A program made the position numbers and the translations under genes. From Chlorogloeopsis sp. ULAP01 (lineage in GTDB: Bacteria > Cyanobacteriota > Cyanobacteriia > Cyanobacteriales > Nostocaceae): a DNA stretch of 64,000 nucleotides. Positions 54,960 to 63,664 of the stretch are shown piece by piece. The stretch covers positions 124,001 through 188,000 of the forward strand of contig NZ_JAUDRH010000004.1 of NCBI RefSeq assembly GCF_030381805.1, read 5' to 3'. The notes under the pieces were generated by a model. That model saw nothing but the letters and a program-made list of their open reading frames with translations. It did not search any database and had not been told where the DNA came from. The first letter of the stretch is position 1. Each line of letters starts with the position of its first letter.

Positions 54960-55790
54960 ATGAAAATAAACCTTACCTCTCTAGCCCAGCATTCTTTCCC
55001 GATTCGACTGGCTATCTTTATTTTGATTTTGTTGCTATTGTGGTTGCCCATAGCAGCACCTATATATTTACTGGTAAAAGATCCTAATTTAGTTATTATC
55101 TTCACAATGGTGCCGTTAGCCATTGAATTTTTGATTTTGCTTCCTTTTTGGGGCAAATACGTTCATCAGCAACCACAGATATTCCAGCATTATGGCTTAG
55201 AACTAACGCGCAAGAATGGAGTAGAACTGCTCAGAGGTTTAGCAATTGGATTCGTCAGTATTTTGATTTTGTTTGGTTTAGAAGGATTGCTGGGTTGGTT
55301 GGAGTGGCTGCAAACTAGTTCTTTTCAATTGAGATTTGTTCTAGAAGGGATAATTACTGGTTTGGGTACAGCGTTTGCCGAAGAATTATTTTTTCGAGGC
55401 TGGATGTATGATGAACTACAACGCGATTACAACCCTTCAGTAGTACTGTGGGCAACTGCGACAATTTTTGCTGTCGCTCACTTTATTAAACCCTTGTCAG
55501 AAGTAATTCGCACATCGCCCCAATTTTTGGGGTTATTACTTTTGGGGTTAGCATTGGTATGGGCAAAACGCCGTTGTCGGGGAAGATTGGGCTTCCCAAT
55601 AGGTATACATGCAGGGTTAGTTTGGGGCTGGTATATTATCAACGTCGGGCAGTTGGTGAAATATTCTGGGCGAGTTCCCGATTGGGTGACGGGTGTGAAT
55701 AAGAATCCCTTAGCTGGGGTGATGGGGTTGGCGTTTTTGGGAGTTTTAGTATTGTGGATGCGGGGGAAAGGTGAGCGATCGCGTATTTGA
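54960..55790 (+). CDS. CPBP family intramembrane metalloprotease
   Basis: Membrane protein of 276 residues with about six to seven hydrophobic segments and the CPBP/CAAX-protease motifs: AEELFFRGWMYDEL (Glu141, Glu142, Arg146), a histidine in AVAHF (174), and HAGLVWGWYI near 214. This family (Abi) includes membrane-embedded proteases acting on prenylated or bacteriocin-related proteins, though most cyanobacterial members are uncharacterised. The gene converges on the WG-repeat gene with 11 bases between stops. Confidence 0.88.
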   Translation: MKINLTSLAQHSFPIRLAIFILILLLLWLPIAAPIYLLVKDPNLVIIFTMVPLAIEFLILLPFWGKYVHQQPQIFQHYGLELTRKNGVELLRGLAIGFVSILILFGLEGLLGWLEWLQTSSFQLRFVLEGIITGLGTAFAEELFFRGWMYDELQRDYNPSVVLWATATIFAVAHFIKPLSEVIRTSPQFLGLLLLGLALVWAKRRCRGRLGFPIGIHAGLVWGWYIINVGQLVKYSGRVPDWVTGVNKNPLAGVMGLAFLGVLVLWMRGKGERSRI

Positions 55791-55801
55791 TTTGATAAAT
55801 T

Positions 55802-56791
55802 CTAAGGATGGCAAATATAACCGCACTTATCGCCAATTGCTACTGCTGCTAATCCTTCTTGAAATTGATCGGCGTAATCAAATTGCGGCTGAATTACTAC
55901 CTCACCACTCTTGCTAATATAGCCGTACTTGTTGTCACTCCGGAGAGTCGAAAATACTGCCAGATCTTGAGAAAAGTCCCCAGCATTGTCAAATTGTGGT
56001 TGAATTGTAAATTGACCACTTTTATTTATATAGCCGTAGTAGTCATCAATCTTGACATATGCCAATCCTTGAGAAAAGTTCCCAGCATCGTCAAATTGTG
56101 GTTGAATTATTAACTGACCACTTTTATCTATATAGCCATACTTATCATCAATATTTACCAATGCTAGACCTTCCTTAAAGCTCCGAGGTCTAGATCTATA
56201 AAATTGTGGTTGAATAACAACCTGACCAGTCTTATCAATATAGCCTGATAAGGCATTTTCTTTACCAATATCTATCAATGCTAATTCTTCGTGAAATTCT
56301 CCTGCCCAATCAACTTCAAGTTCAATAACTACCTGAGCAGTCTTGTCAATATAAGTCCATTTGGGAGAATTGGCTTCAGATACACATACCACATCTGCCA
56401 ATCCTTCAGAAAAGTATCCACCAACACAATTATTTTCTAGTTCAACAACAATTTGGCCACTCTTGTCAATATAACCACTTCTATTGTCAATTATGACAGG
56501 AGCTAATCCTTCAGAAAAGTCGCCAGCATTATCAAACTTAGGTTCAATAATAACTTGACCATTTGTATCGAAATAGCCAACCTTGCTTTCAACAACCACC
56601 CATGCTCGCCCTTCAGAAAAAGTCGGAGCAAGCGCCAAATAATCAAATTGTGGTTCAATCATAAATTGACTACTTTTGTTTATATAGCCCCACTTATCAA
56701 ATACCTTTACCAATGCCAGTCCTTCACAAAAGCCTAAAACTGAATCAAACTGCGGTGGAATGGCAAAGTTAACGTTATTGTTAATGCTCAT
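55802..56791 (-). CDS. WG-repeat protein
   Basis: Protein of 329 residues made almost entirely of WG beta-repeats, about nine copies of a unit like YGYIDKSGQ-VIQPQFD-A-FSEGLA-V. The repeats extend from residue 12 to the end. There is no signal peptide, membrane segment or enzymatic domain. WG-repeat proteins are widespread; they are likely beta-propeller- or solenoid-like interaction modules without known function. The reading frame ends within the last repeat. Confidence 0.88.
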   Translation of the reverse strand: MSINNNVNFAIPPQFDSVLGFCEGLALVKVFDKWGYINKSSQFMIEPQFDYLALAPTFSEGRAWVVVESKVGYFDTNGQVIIEPKFDNAGDFSEGLAPVIIDNRSGYIDKSGQIVVELENNCVGGYFSEGLADVVCVSEANSPKWTYIDKTAQVVIELEVDWAGEFHEELALIDIGKENALSGYIDKTGQVVIQPQFYRSRPRSFKEGLALVNIDDKYGYIDKSGQLIIQPQFDDAGNFSQGLAYVKIDDYYGYINKSGQFTIQPQFDNAGDFSQDLAVFSTLRSDNKYGYISKSGEVVIQPQFDYADQFQEGLAAVAIGDKCGYICHP

Positions 56792-57004
56792 AATGAGTGG
56801 GAAGTAACTATACCAATGGGTAAAATCATCATATTAGTCTCAAGCGTACTGTTGGGAGTGATCGCCTGGAGATTGTTCGGTTTTGACTGACTGCACGGAG
56901 GAAACGCACTCATCTATGCGGTTGAAAAAGAGTCGTTGAAATAGTTATACCTTTGCTTTGCTGCTGAGAGTGCCAATCCCAATTATTTCCTAAACCCTAA
57001 TACT

Positions 57005-57637
57005 TTATTTCTCTACTAGTGTGCCAATTAGACACGCTTTCTCCAAATTTACTCCATTTAAATTCGCACCTTCTAACTCTGCACAGAGCAAATTCGCACC
57101 TGTCAAATTCGCTCCTGCCAGATTCGCTCCCCGCAAATCAGCTTCTTCTAAATTGGCTTCGCTCAACAAAGCACCTTGTAAATCTGCGCGACTCAAGTCT
57201 GCGCCTTTGAGATGTGCTCCAGCCAAGTTGGCACCACGTAAATCAGCACCCCGAAAGTCAACGCCCTGCAAATTGACATTCATCAAGTTGGCACCACTCA
57301 AGAAAGCACCAGTCAGTGATACTTCACTCAGTCTTGCTCCCATGAAGTTAGCGCCCCTCAAATTACTACCTCGTAAGTCAGCACCTGTTAAGTCTGCTTG
57401 CATCAAATTTGCTCCCATCAAATTTGCCCGTAAGTCGGTTGCTTGAAGATTTGCCCCCATCAAATTTGCACCTTCTAAATGCCCCCCTTCTAGTTTGGAA
57501 CCAGCAAAGTTGGTACCAACAAGGGTAGCACCCGCAAGATTGATGCGGTTTAAATCAAGGTTAGATAAATCCTCGTCTTCTAAATCTGTACCTGGTAAGT
57601 GTTTAAGATTTCCTGATTTAATAGCTTCTATATTCAT
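57005..57637 (-). CDS. Pentapeptide repeat protein
   Basis: Protein of 210 residues from the ATG at 57637; a more upstream start at 57685 would add 16 atypical residues. After a 15-residue lead (MNIEAIKSGNLKHLPG) it is a run of about 35 A(D/N)LXX units, giving a right-handed quadrilateral beta-helix. At residues 67-70 one unit is only four residues long (TDLR), so the register shifts by one at that point. No extra domain is present. Pentapeptide proteins are abundant in cyanobacteria; roles are mostly unknown. Confidence 0.88.
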   Translation of the reverse strand: MNIEAIKSGNLKHLPGTDLEDEDLSNLDLNRINLAGATLVGTNFAGSKLEGGHLEGANLMGANLQATDLRANLMGANLMQADLTGADLRGSNLRGANFMGARLSEVSLTGAFLSGANLMNVNLQGVDFRGADLRGANLAGAHLKGADLSRADLQGALLSEANLEEADLRGANLAGANLTGANLLCAELEGANLNGVNLEKACLIGTLVEK

Positions 57638-57689
57638 AAAAATTATAGAGAATCCTCTTCGCTTTTTTGAGTAACTTAGGTTCATTAAA

Positions 57690-57903
57690 AATTTATTTAA
57701 CCATGTAGGTGCTCATAGAACCGCTTCTCTTCACAAAAAACACGAAGAAGATAAAAATACAGGCGTTGCTGAATCATAGTATGAATTTAGATGTAGAGAT
57801 GCGTACGCCCCAGGCGTTCTTGGAGGGTAATTTCGCGTCTCTATAAGGGTTTTGGTAACTAACAAAATCATTTTTATACCCTAAATCAGCAATACCAGAA
57901 TAA
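57690..57903. repeat. Spacer with short inverted repeats
   Basis: Contains a repeat-like segment at about 57796-57844, bounded by TAGAGATGCG and CGCGTCTCTA. No gene is seen. Confidence 0.5.
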
Positions 57904-59307
57904 TTATCTTGCAGACAAGTTTTGATTTATATCTATGTTAGTCTTGCTTTCGCTATCTAGTCTGTGATCGAGCAGCCACATCCCAGTGCTGACTTTGGGT
58001 GTGATTTGAGGTAATTCTAGCCCTTGCTGCAAACCCATAACTAACAGTGTTAAGGTATCTACTAGCTTAGGATCAAAGCGATGCGATTGCTGTTTTATGC
58101 ATTCTTCTAAAGCTTGAGAAAATATTTCTTGTTGGCTTAATTGGGAGTTTTTTTTCTGATTAACTCGCCATTGAAAATCGGCGGCTAGCGATAAAATTCT
58201 TGATTCGAGAGGAATTTCATCACCAGCTAATCCTGCAGGTTCCCCAGTACCATCCCACCACTCGCTTTGGTGAGTGATAATTTGTGCTACAGCACGCAAT
58301 CTTGGCATGGTTCGCAGTACTTGCGCTCCCGGTATTAAAGGGCAAGTCAAAGGACAACTGGGCGCATCTTCACGGTATTGGGTAGATGCTGTGGGAGTTA
58401 GTATGCTTTCTGCCTTTTGTAATGGATCTATACGATGTAACAAGCTGGCAAGGCGCAATCTTTTTATTTGCCATGCAGGAAGATCTAAAAGCTGCCCCAT
58501 CGTTTCTGAGAGCACCACAACTTCTGCTGCTGCCATTGGATTTGCTATATCAGCAGCATCAATTATCTGTGCCATCCGTAAAAATGCTTGGATTTCGTTG
58601 GAAATTAAGTTACGATCCAATGCCTGATGACGTGCTGTTGTGGGGACAGATATATTCAACTGCTCAGATTGGAGGTAATCTACTACACGAGAAACTACCG
58701 TACCTAAAAATTCTGGTGTGGCAAGATTTGGTTGAATGGCTTTTTGTGCTGTGGTAAGTTGTGCTGCCAGTTGGGGATTGTAGCGCTCGATATGAGTGAT
58801 CGCCAATAGAGCTGTCTCTTGTACTAGCTCTGGCTCAAATGTCCACAAGCCATAAAATTTCCGTTCTAAATCCGATGCAGGTATTCCAGAGGCACCATAA
58901 TCAGCTTCTGATAATTCTTGACAAATTACCATAGCTGTGTATTTAGGTGAAATAATAATTAAGTGCCACTCTTGTGCAACTGGATCGTCAGGAGCGAGTG
59001 GGACTAAGTTGACATTGGGTAGCTGGCTAGTGGGATGATTTGACCAAATACTATCCGGTGCTGCCATGATAGCTATTTGGCGAGATTTTTTCGCAATATT
59101 TGCATATCTTTCTGCTTCTTGCAGATACCATTTCCCTTGTTGAAAGGCAGTTATCATTAAGGGAGAGGTGACATCTTGTAATATCTGGTCTTCTAAAGCG
59201 TGACACAGAGCGACCAGAGTATTTTTGTAGTATACACCGAATCGGATTGGTCTTTTGGTATTGCGATGGGCAAGTTCTAGCTGTTGAAGTAGAGAGCCTT
59301 TTAACAT
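57904..59307 (-). CDS. DICT sensory domain protein with degenerate HD-GYP-like domain
   Basis: Signalling protein of 467 residues from the ATG at 59307 (a GTG at 59328 lies in a dispersed repeat and is less likely). The N-terminal part (about 1-185) is a DICT domain, a sensory module common in cyanobacteria: RPIRFGVYYKNTLVALCHALED, followed by LVPLAPDDPVAQEWHLIIISPKYTA. The C-terminal part resembles an HD-GYP phosphohydrolase, but at residues 291-292 HD is replaced by HR (LLHRIDP) and GYP by GEP (WDGTGEPAGLAGDEIPLESRIL). Catalysis is therefore doubtful. Likely light- or redox-related signalling, by family. Confidence 0.8.
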   Translation of the reverse strand: MLKGSLLQQLELAHRNTKRPIRFGVYYKNTLVALCHALEDQILQDVTSPLMITAFQQGKWYLQEAERYANIAKKSRQIAIMAAPDSIWSNHPTSQLPNVNLVPLAPDDPVAQEWHLIIISPKYTAMVICQELSEADYGASGIPASDLERKFYGLWTFEPELVQETALLAITHIERYNPQLAAQLTTAQKAIQPNLATPEFLGTVVSRVVDYLQSEQLNISVPTTARHQALDRNLISNEIQAFLRMAQIIDAADIANPMAAAEVVVLSETMGQLLDLPAWQIKRLRLASLLHRIDPLQKAESILTPTASTQYREDAPSCPLTCPLIPGAQVLRTMPRLRAVAQIITHQSEWWDGTGEPAGLAGDEIPLESRILSLAADFQWRVNQKKNSQLSQQEIFSQALEECIKQQSHRFDPKLVDTLTLLVMGLQQGLELPQITPKVSTGMWLLDHRLDSESKTNIDINQNLSAR

Positions 59308-59574
59308 GGGTTTGGTTAAACGAACCACAAAGGACGCAAAGTACGCAAAGTGAAAAAAAATTTTAAATTTTTGCTTATGACTCTTTAGTTTACTGTTTGA
59401 GCGATAAATTACGCTATCGAATAGATTAGGAGTTGCACTAATGCGGCTTCAGGTGAATAGTAAAGAGTGATTGGTAAAGTTCCCAGCCATAACTCATATA
59501 GCAAAGGAAGTGCGATCGCGCGGAAATTCATGGCAGAAATTATCCTAATAGGGCGATCGCTTTGTGTCCATCCA
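59308..59574. other. Spacer with a dispersed AACCACAAAGGACGCAAAG repeat
   Basis: The segment at about 59321-59352 contains the AACCACAAAGGACGCAAAG unit, also found in split form at 21256-21370. The remainder is AT-rich and no gene is recognised. Confidence 0.5.
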
Positions 59575-61146
59575 TCAAGAAATAGTTGCTAACTGCTTCT
59601 GTTGAACCTCAATCGGTGCAGATAGCGCTGCTTCTAAATCGGCACAACCCAGCCTCTGTTCTAGGATATTCATGACTTCACGTCCGAAGTCATTGGGATT
59701 TTGTCGCCAAGCTTGCAAGCATACCTCTCCAAAGAAGGAACCAAGAGGTTCTGGGTTCCACAGCATTTTTTGGACAGTCCAAGGTGTGATATTCATCGGA
59801 TCGTATCCTGGCTTGAGAATATTTTCTTTGAAGGCGTATTCTTCTAGATGAGTGTGGGGTTGTAGCCCGATAAAGAAGATGGCAGGCTCAACTTTATCTG
59901 CACCAAAAATACGTTCGAGTTCGCGATGATAGGCAATAGTTTGGCGAATTGTTTCTGGGCGCTCGTCAATGACGTTAAAGGAGTAGTTGACAGAAACTAA
60001 GTCGTTAAAACCAGCTGCTTTTAAATCCCGACAGTTTTGCAAGACAGTGCGGAGATTGTATCCCATCCGCATTTTTCGTACCAGTTCTTGCGAGCCGCTA
60101 GTGATACCGATTTCAAAATAGTTCATGCCGGTTTTCACCATCAAGTCACACAATTGGGGCGTCAGGTTATCTGCCCGAATGTATGCTGCCCAGTGAATAT
60201 CTTTCATCCCAGAATCAACGATTTTTTGTAAGAGTTCTATGGTGTCGTCGATAAATCTTCGAGCCGGGATAAATTGGGCATCAGTAAACCAGAAATTGCG
60301 AACACCGCGATCATATAGTTGTTGCATTTCAGCAACGACTTCATCCGCAGGGTTGATACGTACCTGCTTACCTTCTACAACTGTGTATACGCAATAGCAG
60401 CAATTATGAGGGCAACCACGTTTGGTTTGTACACCAATGTAGAAGTCTCCATCTTGTAGGTAATATTTGAACTCCGGCCAGATGGTTTCGATATAGTCGT
60501 AGTTACAAGCAGTTTTTTCTAATGGCGTAGGCTGTTCGTGAATGAGGCGATCGCGTGGTTTATCTTCTCCAACGACATAACACCTTTCATCTCGAAATTC
60601 TTGTCCACTCAGTAATTTTGTCAGTAGGGTTTCTCCTTCACCAACAGAAACAATTGTCCCCTCAGGTAAGCTTTTACCCAACTGTTCGTAAAAGACGCTA
60701 ACAGCACCACCACCAACAATAATCCGAGCATTGGAGTTATAGCGTTTAGCGCGTTTGATACCCCGCTTCAATAAACCCAGATTCCGCCAGAGTTCACCGT
60801 AGTATACAGACGCAATCCGCAGTAAACCAACAGCACCCCGTAGCTTGAGAAATGGATTGCGGGAATAGAAAAATTCAAAAGTATATTGCAATGGGTTTCC
60901 ACCACGCCCGCCCACTGGAGCATATATCTGGATATCCCGCCAAGAAAACACTAGTAGTGTTGGCTTAAATTCATCAATACAGCGATCCAGGGCTTGAGCA
61001 TAGTCTAAGGGTGGAACTGTCCCTAGATCAAATATACGCTGTTCGATATCGGGAAACAGTTTGTGAACGTGATCGCTAAGATAGACAACCCCAATAGGAA
61101 AGATAGGGTTACACGGAAGGCGAACATAGAGAATTCGGTTTTCCAT
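59575..61146 (-). CDS. B12-binding-like radical SAM protein, cyanobacterial type
   Basis: Protein of 523 residues from the ATG at 61146, chosen because MENRILYVRLPCNPIFPIG is the N-terminus I recall for this family; an upstream ATG at 61167 would add seven residues. A B12-binding-like domain (about 1-190, with VGGGAVSVFYEQLG and VGEGETLL) precedes a radical SAM domain with the motif KRGCPHNCCYCVY (Cys245, 249 and 252 in this numbering). The family is cyanobacterial and is, I believe, annotated as a photosystem II high-light acclimation radical SAM protein; I cannot verify that name here. The substrate is unknown. It is a single gene with a divergent neighbour. Confidence 0.82.
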   Translation of the reverse strand: MENRILYVRLPCNPIFPIGVVYLSDHVHKLFPDIEQRIFDLGTVPPLDYAQALDRCIDEFKPTLLVFSWRDIQIYAPVGGRGGNPLQYTFEFFYSRNPFLKLRGAVGLLRIASVYYGELWRNLGLLKRGIKRAKRYNSNARIIVGGGAVSVFYEQLGKSLPEGTIVSVGEGETLLTKLLSGQEFRDERCYVVGEDKPRDRLIHEQPTPLEKTACNYDYIETIWPEFKYYLQDGDFYIGVQTKRGCPHNCCYCVYTVVEGKQVRINPADEVVAEMQQLYDRGVRNFWFTDAQFIPARRFIDDTIELLQKIVDSGMKDIHWAAYIRADNLTPQLCDLMVKTGMNYFEIGITSGSQELVRKMRMGYNLRTVLQNCRDLKAAGFNDLVSVNYSFNVIDERPETIRQTIAYHRELERIFGADKVEPAIFFIGLQPHTHLEEYAFKENILKPGYDPMNITPWTVQKMLWNPEPLGSFFGEVCLQAWRQNPNDFGREVMNILEQRLGCADLEAALSAPIEVQQKQLATIS

Positions 61147-61169
61147 TAAGGATGCTTTAGCTTCCATCT

Positions 61170-61734
61170 TGCCGTTACTTAGGGGAAATCTGGTTTAAAA
61201 ATTTAGTTTTGTGTTGTGCTTGATCACAATCGTACTTGACATTCAAGACGATTATGAAACTAACTTCTTTTGCTGTAGATGATAGTGAAAATGGCTAGAT
61301 TTGCTTTGCACTGTAAATGCAAAACATTGATTTAGATGATATGAAATTAGTAAGCTTATACTTTTACCATAACATCGACCTTATTCCTGAAGGGATCGTC
61401 ATTACCAATTAGGCCATCAGATCAAGGAACAAAAAACAGATCCCCAAGATTGCACAACAGCAATATGATGGCAACTTTCTCCAACTTTACTTACTTGCAA
61501 GCTATTGTTAGCATTACTGCTGATTTACAAGTTTGAACAAACTTTTTCTCCATTAATGTATAATTGCAGAAAAGGCATAAATTTTTACAAAAATTTCATA
61601 ACCCGACCCCTGTCTAGAGATAGAAATAATCTAGAAAGTTTCAGTTGGTAGTCGGGGTTACAGCAGATGGGGATCAGCCGGTGCTAGCTTGGCTTATGTA
61701 AGATAAAATTGTGGCGTAAAGCTCCTCAGCAGTT
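61170..61734. other. Intergenic region before DUF1830 gene
   Basis: About 565 bases between divergent genes. No tRNA or gene is recognised; promoter elements of both must lie here. Confidence 0.4.
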
Positions 61735-62130
61735 ATGGCTCAAATATTAGATCCCTTACCACCGGAGCAATCGAGAAAGATTCTCTGCTGCTACGTTAAT
61801 GCCACGAGTAAAATCCAGGTGGCTCGCATCTCAAATATCCCTAACTGGTACTTTGAAAGGGTTGTTTTTCCCGGACAAAGACTAGTGTTTGAAGCACCAG
61901 GCGAAGCTCAACTTGAGATTCATACAGGCATGATGGCAAGTGCAATTTTGTCGGATAAAATTCCGTGCGATCGCCTTGCTGTTAATGAAATTAGCAGTTA
62001 CGAATTAGAAACAGACTCAGAAACACTAGAAGATTCTATCAATAAAAAACCGATTGTACACTCAATTAAGACAAAAACTGGAGATACAACAAAACCCTTA
62101 ACAACTGTTGGTTTTGCATCCATTGATTAG
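61735..62130 (+). CDS. DUF1830 family protein
   Basis: Protein of 131 residues of the cyanobacterial DUF1830 family. Recognised by ILCCYVNATSKIQVARI, SNIPNWYFERVVFPGQRLVFEAP and the CC pair at about 18-19. The C-terminal third is polar and variable. Soluble with no signal peptide. Function unknown. It ends in a strong terminator. Confidence 0.82.
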   Translation: MAQILDPLPPEQSRKILCCYVNATSKIQVARISNIPNWYFERVVFPGQRLVFEAPGEAQLEIHTGMMASAILSDKIPCDRLAVNEISSYELETDSETLEDSINKKPIVHSIKTKTGDTTKPLTTVGFASID

Positions 62131-62150
62131 AAAAAAATGGCTAAATTTTA

Positions 62151-62178
62151 GGGTTGCATCAGATAGCAACCCTTTTTT
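62151..62178 (+). terminator. Rho-independent terminator after DUF1830 gene
   Basis: GGGTTGC/GCAACCC stem (62151-62157 and 62166-62172) with an 8-base loop is followed directly by six T residues. It lies about 20 bases after the stop. Confidence 0.85.
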
Positions 62179-62311
62179 ATTTAGTACAAATTTAGTACAA
62201 AGTTAAGTTTAGTAAAATACAGAAAAATCTCCACACAGCTAGACGTAATTATTTTTTGTGGAAAAATAAACTTAAACCTAAGATGTTAAGCATATATTTA
62301 GGTTAATTATC

Positions 62312-62749
62312 TTGAATCTACCCTCATTTTTGTGGTTGTGGAGAATCGCAGCGTGGTCGATGGGTTTATCGCTACTAGCCTATGTGCTACTAGCGAGTAT
62401 GGGTATTTGGATGTTTCGTGCTAGAACTTTACAACAAGGTGAACCTGAGTGGTTACGCTCTCTCCACTACATCATCGGCTTTTGCATGGTTAGTTTAGTG
62501 CTGCTTTTGCTACTTATTGGTATTATCGGTACTTATGGTCACTTTGGTTCTTTGGGACACTCGCCACACCTTTGGGCTGGGTTAATCAGTGTGGTGTTAG
62601 TTTTGCTGTCTGCTGGCAGTGCGATGCAAATTCGTGTCAGAAAACCTTGGGCAAGGCGCATTCACATCGGTGCTAATATTGCCCTATTCTTTGCTTTTGC
62701 TTGGGTTTCACTCACTGGTTGGATTGTGGTACAAAAGTATTTGCCTTAA
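62312..62749 (+). CDS. DUF4079 family membrane protein
   Basis: Membrane protein of 145 residues with four hydrophobic segments. Recognised as DUF4079 by the start NLPSFLWLWRIAAWSMGLSL, LHYIIGF, GHFGSLGHSPH and RRIHIGANIALF. The conserved histidines within hydrophobic segments suggest haem or chlorophyll binding, which is inference. Initiation is at TTG (62312), the only start that precedes the conserved beginning; the upstream stop codon excludes an ATG. Rare TTG use may mean low expression. Confidence 0.85.
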   Translation: MNLPSFLWLWRIAAWSMGLSLLAYVLLASMGIWMFRARTLQQGEPEWLRSLHYIIGFCMVSLVLLLLLIGIIGTYGHFGSLGHSPHLWAGLISVVLVLLSAGSAMQIRVRKPWARRIHIGANIALFFAFAWVSLTGWIVVQKYLP

Positions 62750-62952
62750 TAGTCAAGAGCAATTAGTTATTGGTAAATGAGAAAAAGAGCGATCACATTT
62801 ACAACCTTGATTCTTAATTATTAGATGACAAGGTTCACAAAGTGCAATCATCTAGATTTTTAACTATTCTTGCCGGAAGTCTCCCGGTGATGAAGCGCTC
62901 TTTGCTTAATCCTAGCTAGTATATAGTTAAAGTTAAGAATTGTGATGGAGCC

Positions 62953-63513
62953 GTGACAGCTAACTCAGTTAATTCCTTGCCTGCAATTTTTCGCCTATCT
63001 CCCTTAATTCGGATCACACTTTTAAGTTTATATGTAGCACTAACAGTACCTTTACCTTTTTTAGCTCAGGTAACAAATGCACCTGTACCACCAATTTTAT
63101 TGTGGTTAGGAATTAGTATTGGCTTAGTTGCTTTGTATGCGGCATTAACGGAACGTGTAATTGTAGATGATCAAGGTATTCAGGTAGCTTATCCTAAATG
63201 GGTACCACATTTTTTTCGTAAAGGTTGGTCGTTACCTTGGGCTGAAGTGAAGCAATTAAAACCCCGTACTACCGGGCAAGGGGGACTGGTTTACTATTTT
63301 CTCGCTCAAGATGGAAAAGCTTATTTACTACCAATGCGTGTAGTAGGCTTTTCCCGGTTGGTAAAGCTGGTGCAAGAAAAGACGGGCATAGATACAACTG
63401 ATGTCTACCCTTTAGCCCAACCGTGGATGTATTTGATCTTATTAATATTTACGCTACTGTTATTGTTGGTAGATGGCTGGACAATTTCCACTGCCCTAGC
63501 GCAAATCAATTAA
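62953..63513 (+). CDS. Membrane protein with PH-like middle domain, unknown function
   Basis: Protein of 186 residues starting with GTG. Two hydrophobic segments near the N-terminus (about 18-38 and 47-65) are followed by a soluble middle (about 68-145: RVIVDDQGIQVAYPKWVPHFFR and EVKQLKPRTTGQGGLVYYFL) resembling bacterial PH-like domains, and a C-terminal membrane segment at about 155-175. A tryptophan-rich junction is present. It is located just upstream of an ABC ATPase, with a 150-base spacer. Function is unknown. Confidence 0.7.
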   Translation: MTANSVNSLPAIFRLSPLIRITLLSLYVALTVPLPFLAQVTNAPVPPILLWLGISIGLVALYAALTERVIVDDQGIQVAYPKWVPHFFRKGWSLPWAEVKQLKPRTTGQGGLVYYFLAQDGKAYLLPMRVVGFSRLVKLVQEKTGIDTTDVYPLAQPWMYLILLIFTLLLLLVDGWTISTALAQIN

Positions 63514-63664
63514 AGTTCAAGCCTAGCAATAGATAAGGCAACGGATTTTGCAAGAAGAACTCAGTTGTCAGAACTCAGAATAATTTTTCTATTTTCTATA
63601 TTCACCAGTTCTGAGTTCTGATTATAGAGATCTAAAATTAGTAATCACAAAGTAAAGGCTGAAT

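Noticed and set aside
57021..57446. 141-codon plus-strand frame rich in APKSAP-like repeats
   Set aside because: It is the antisense reading of the pentapeptide repeats.
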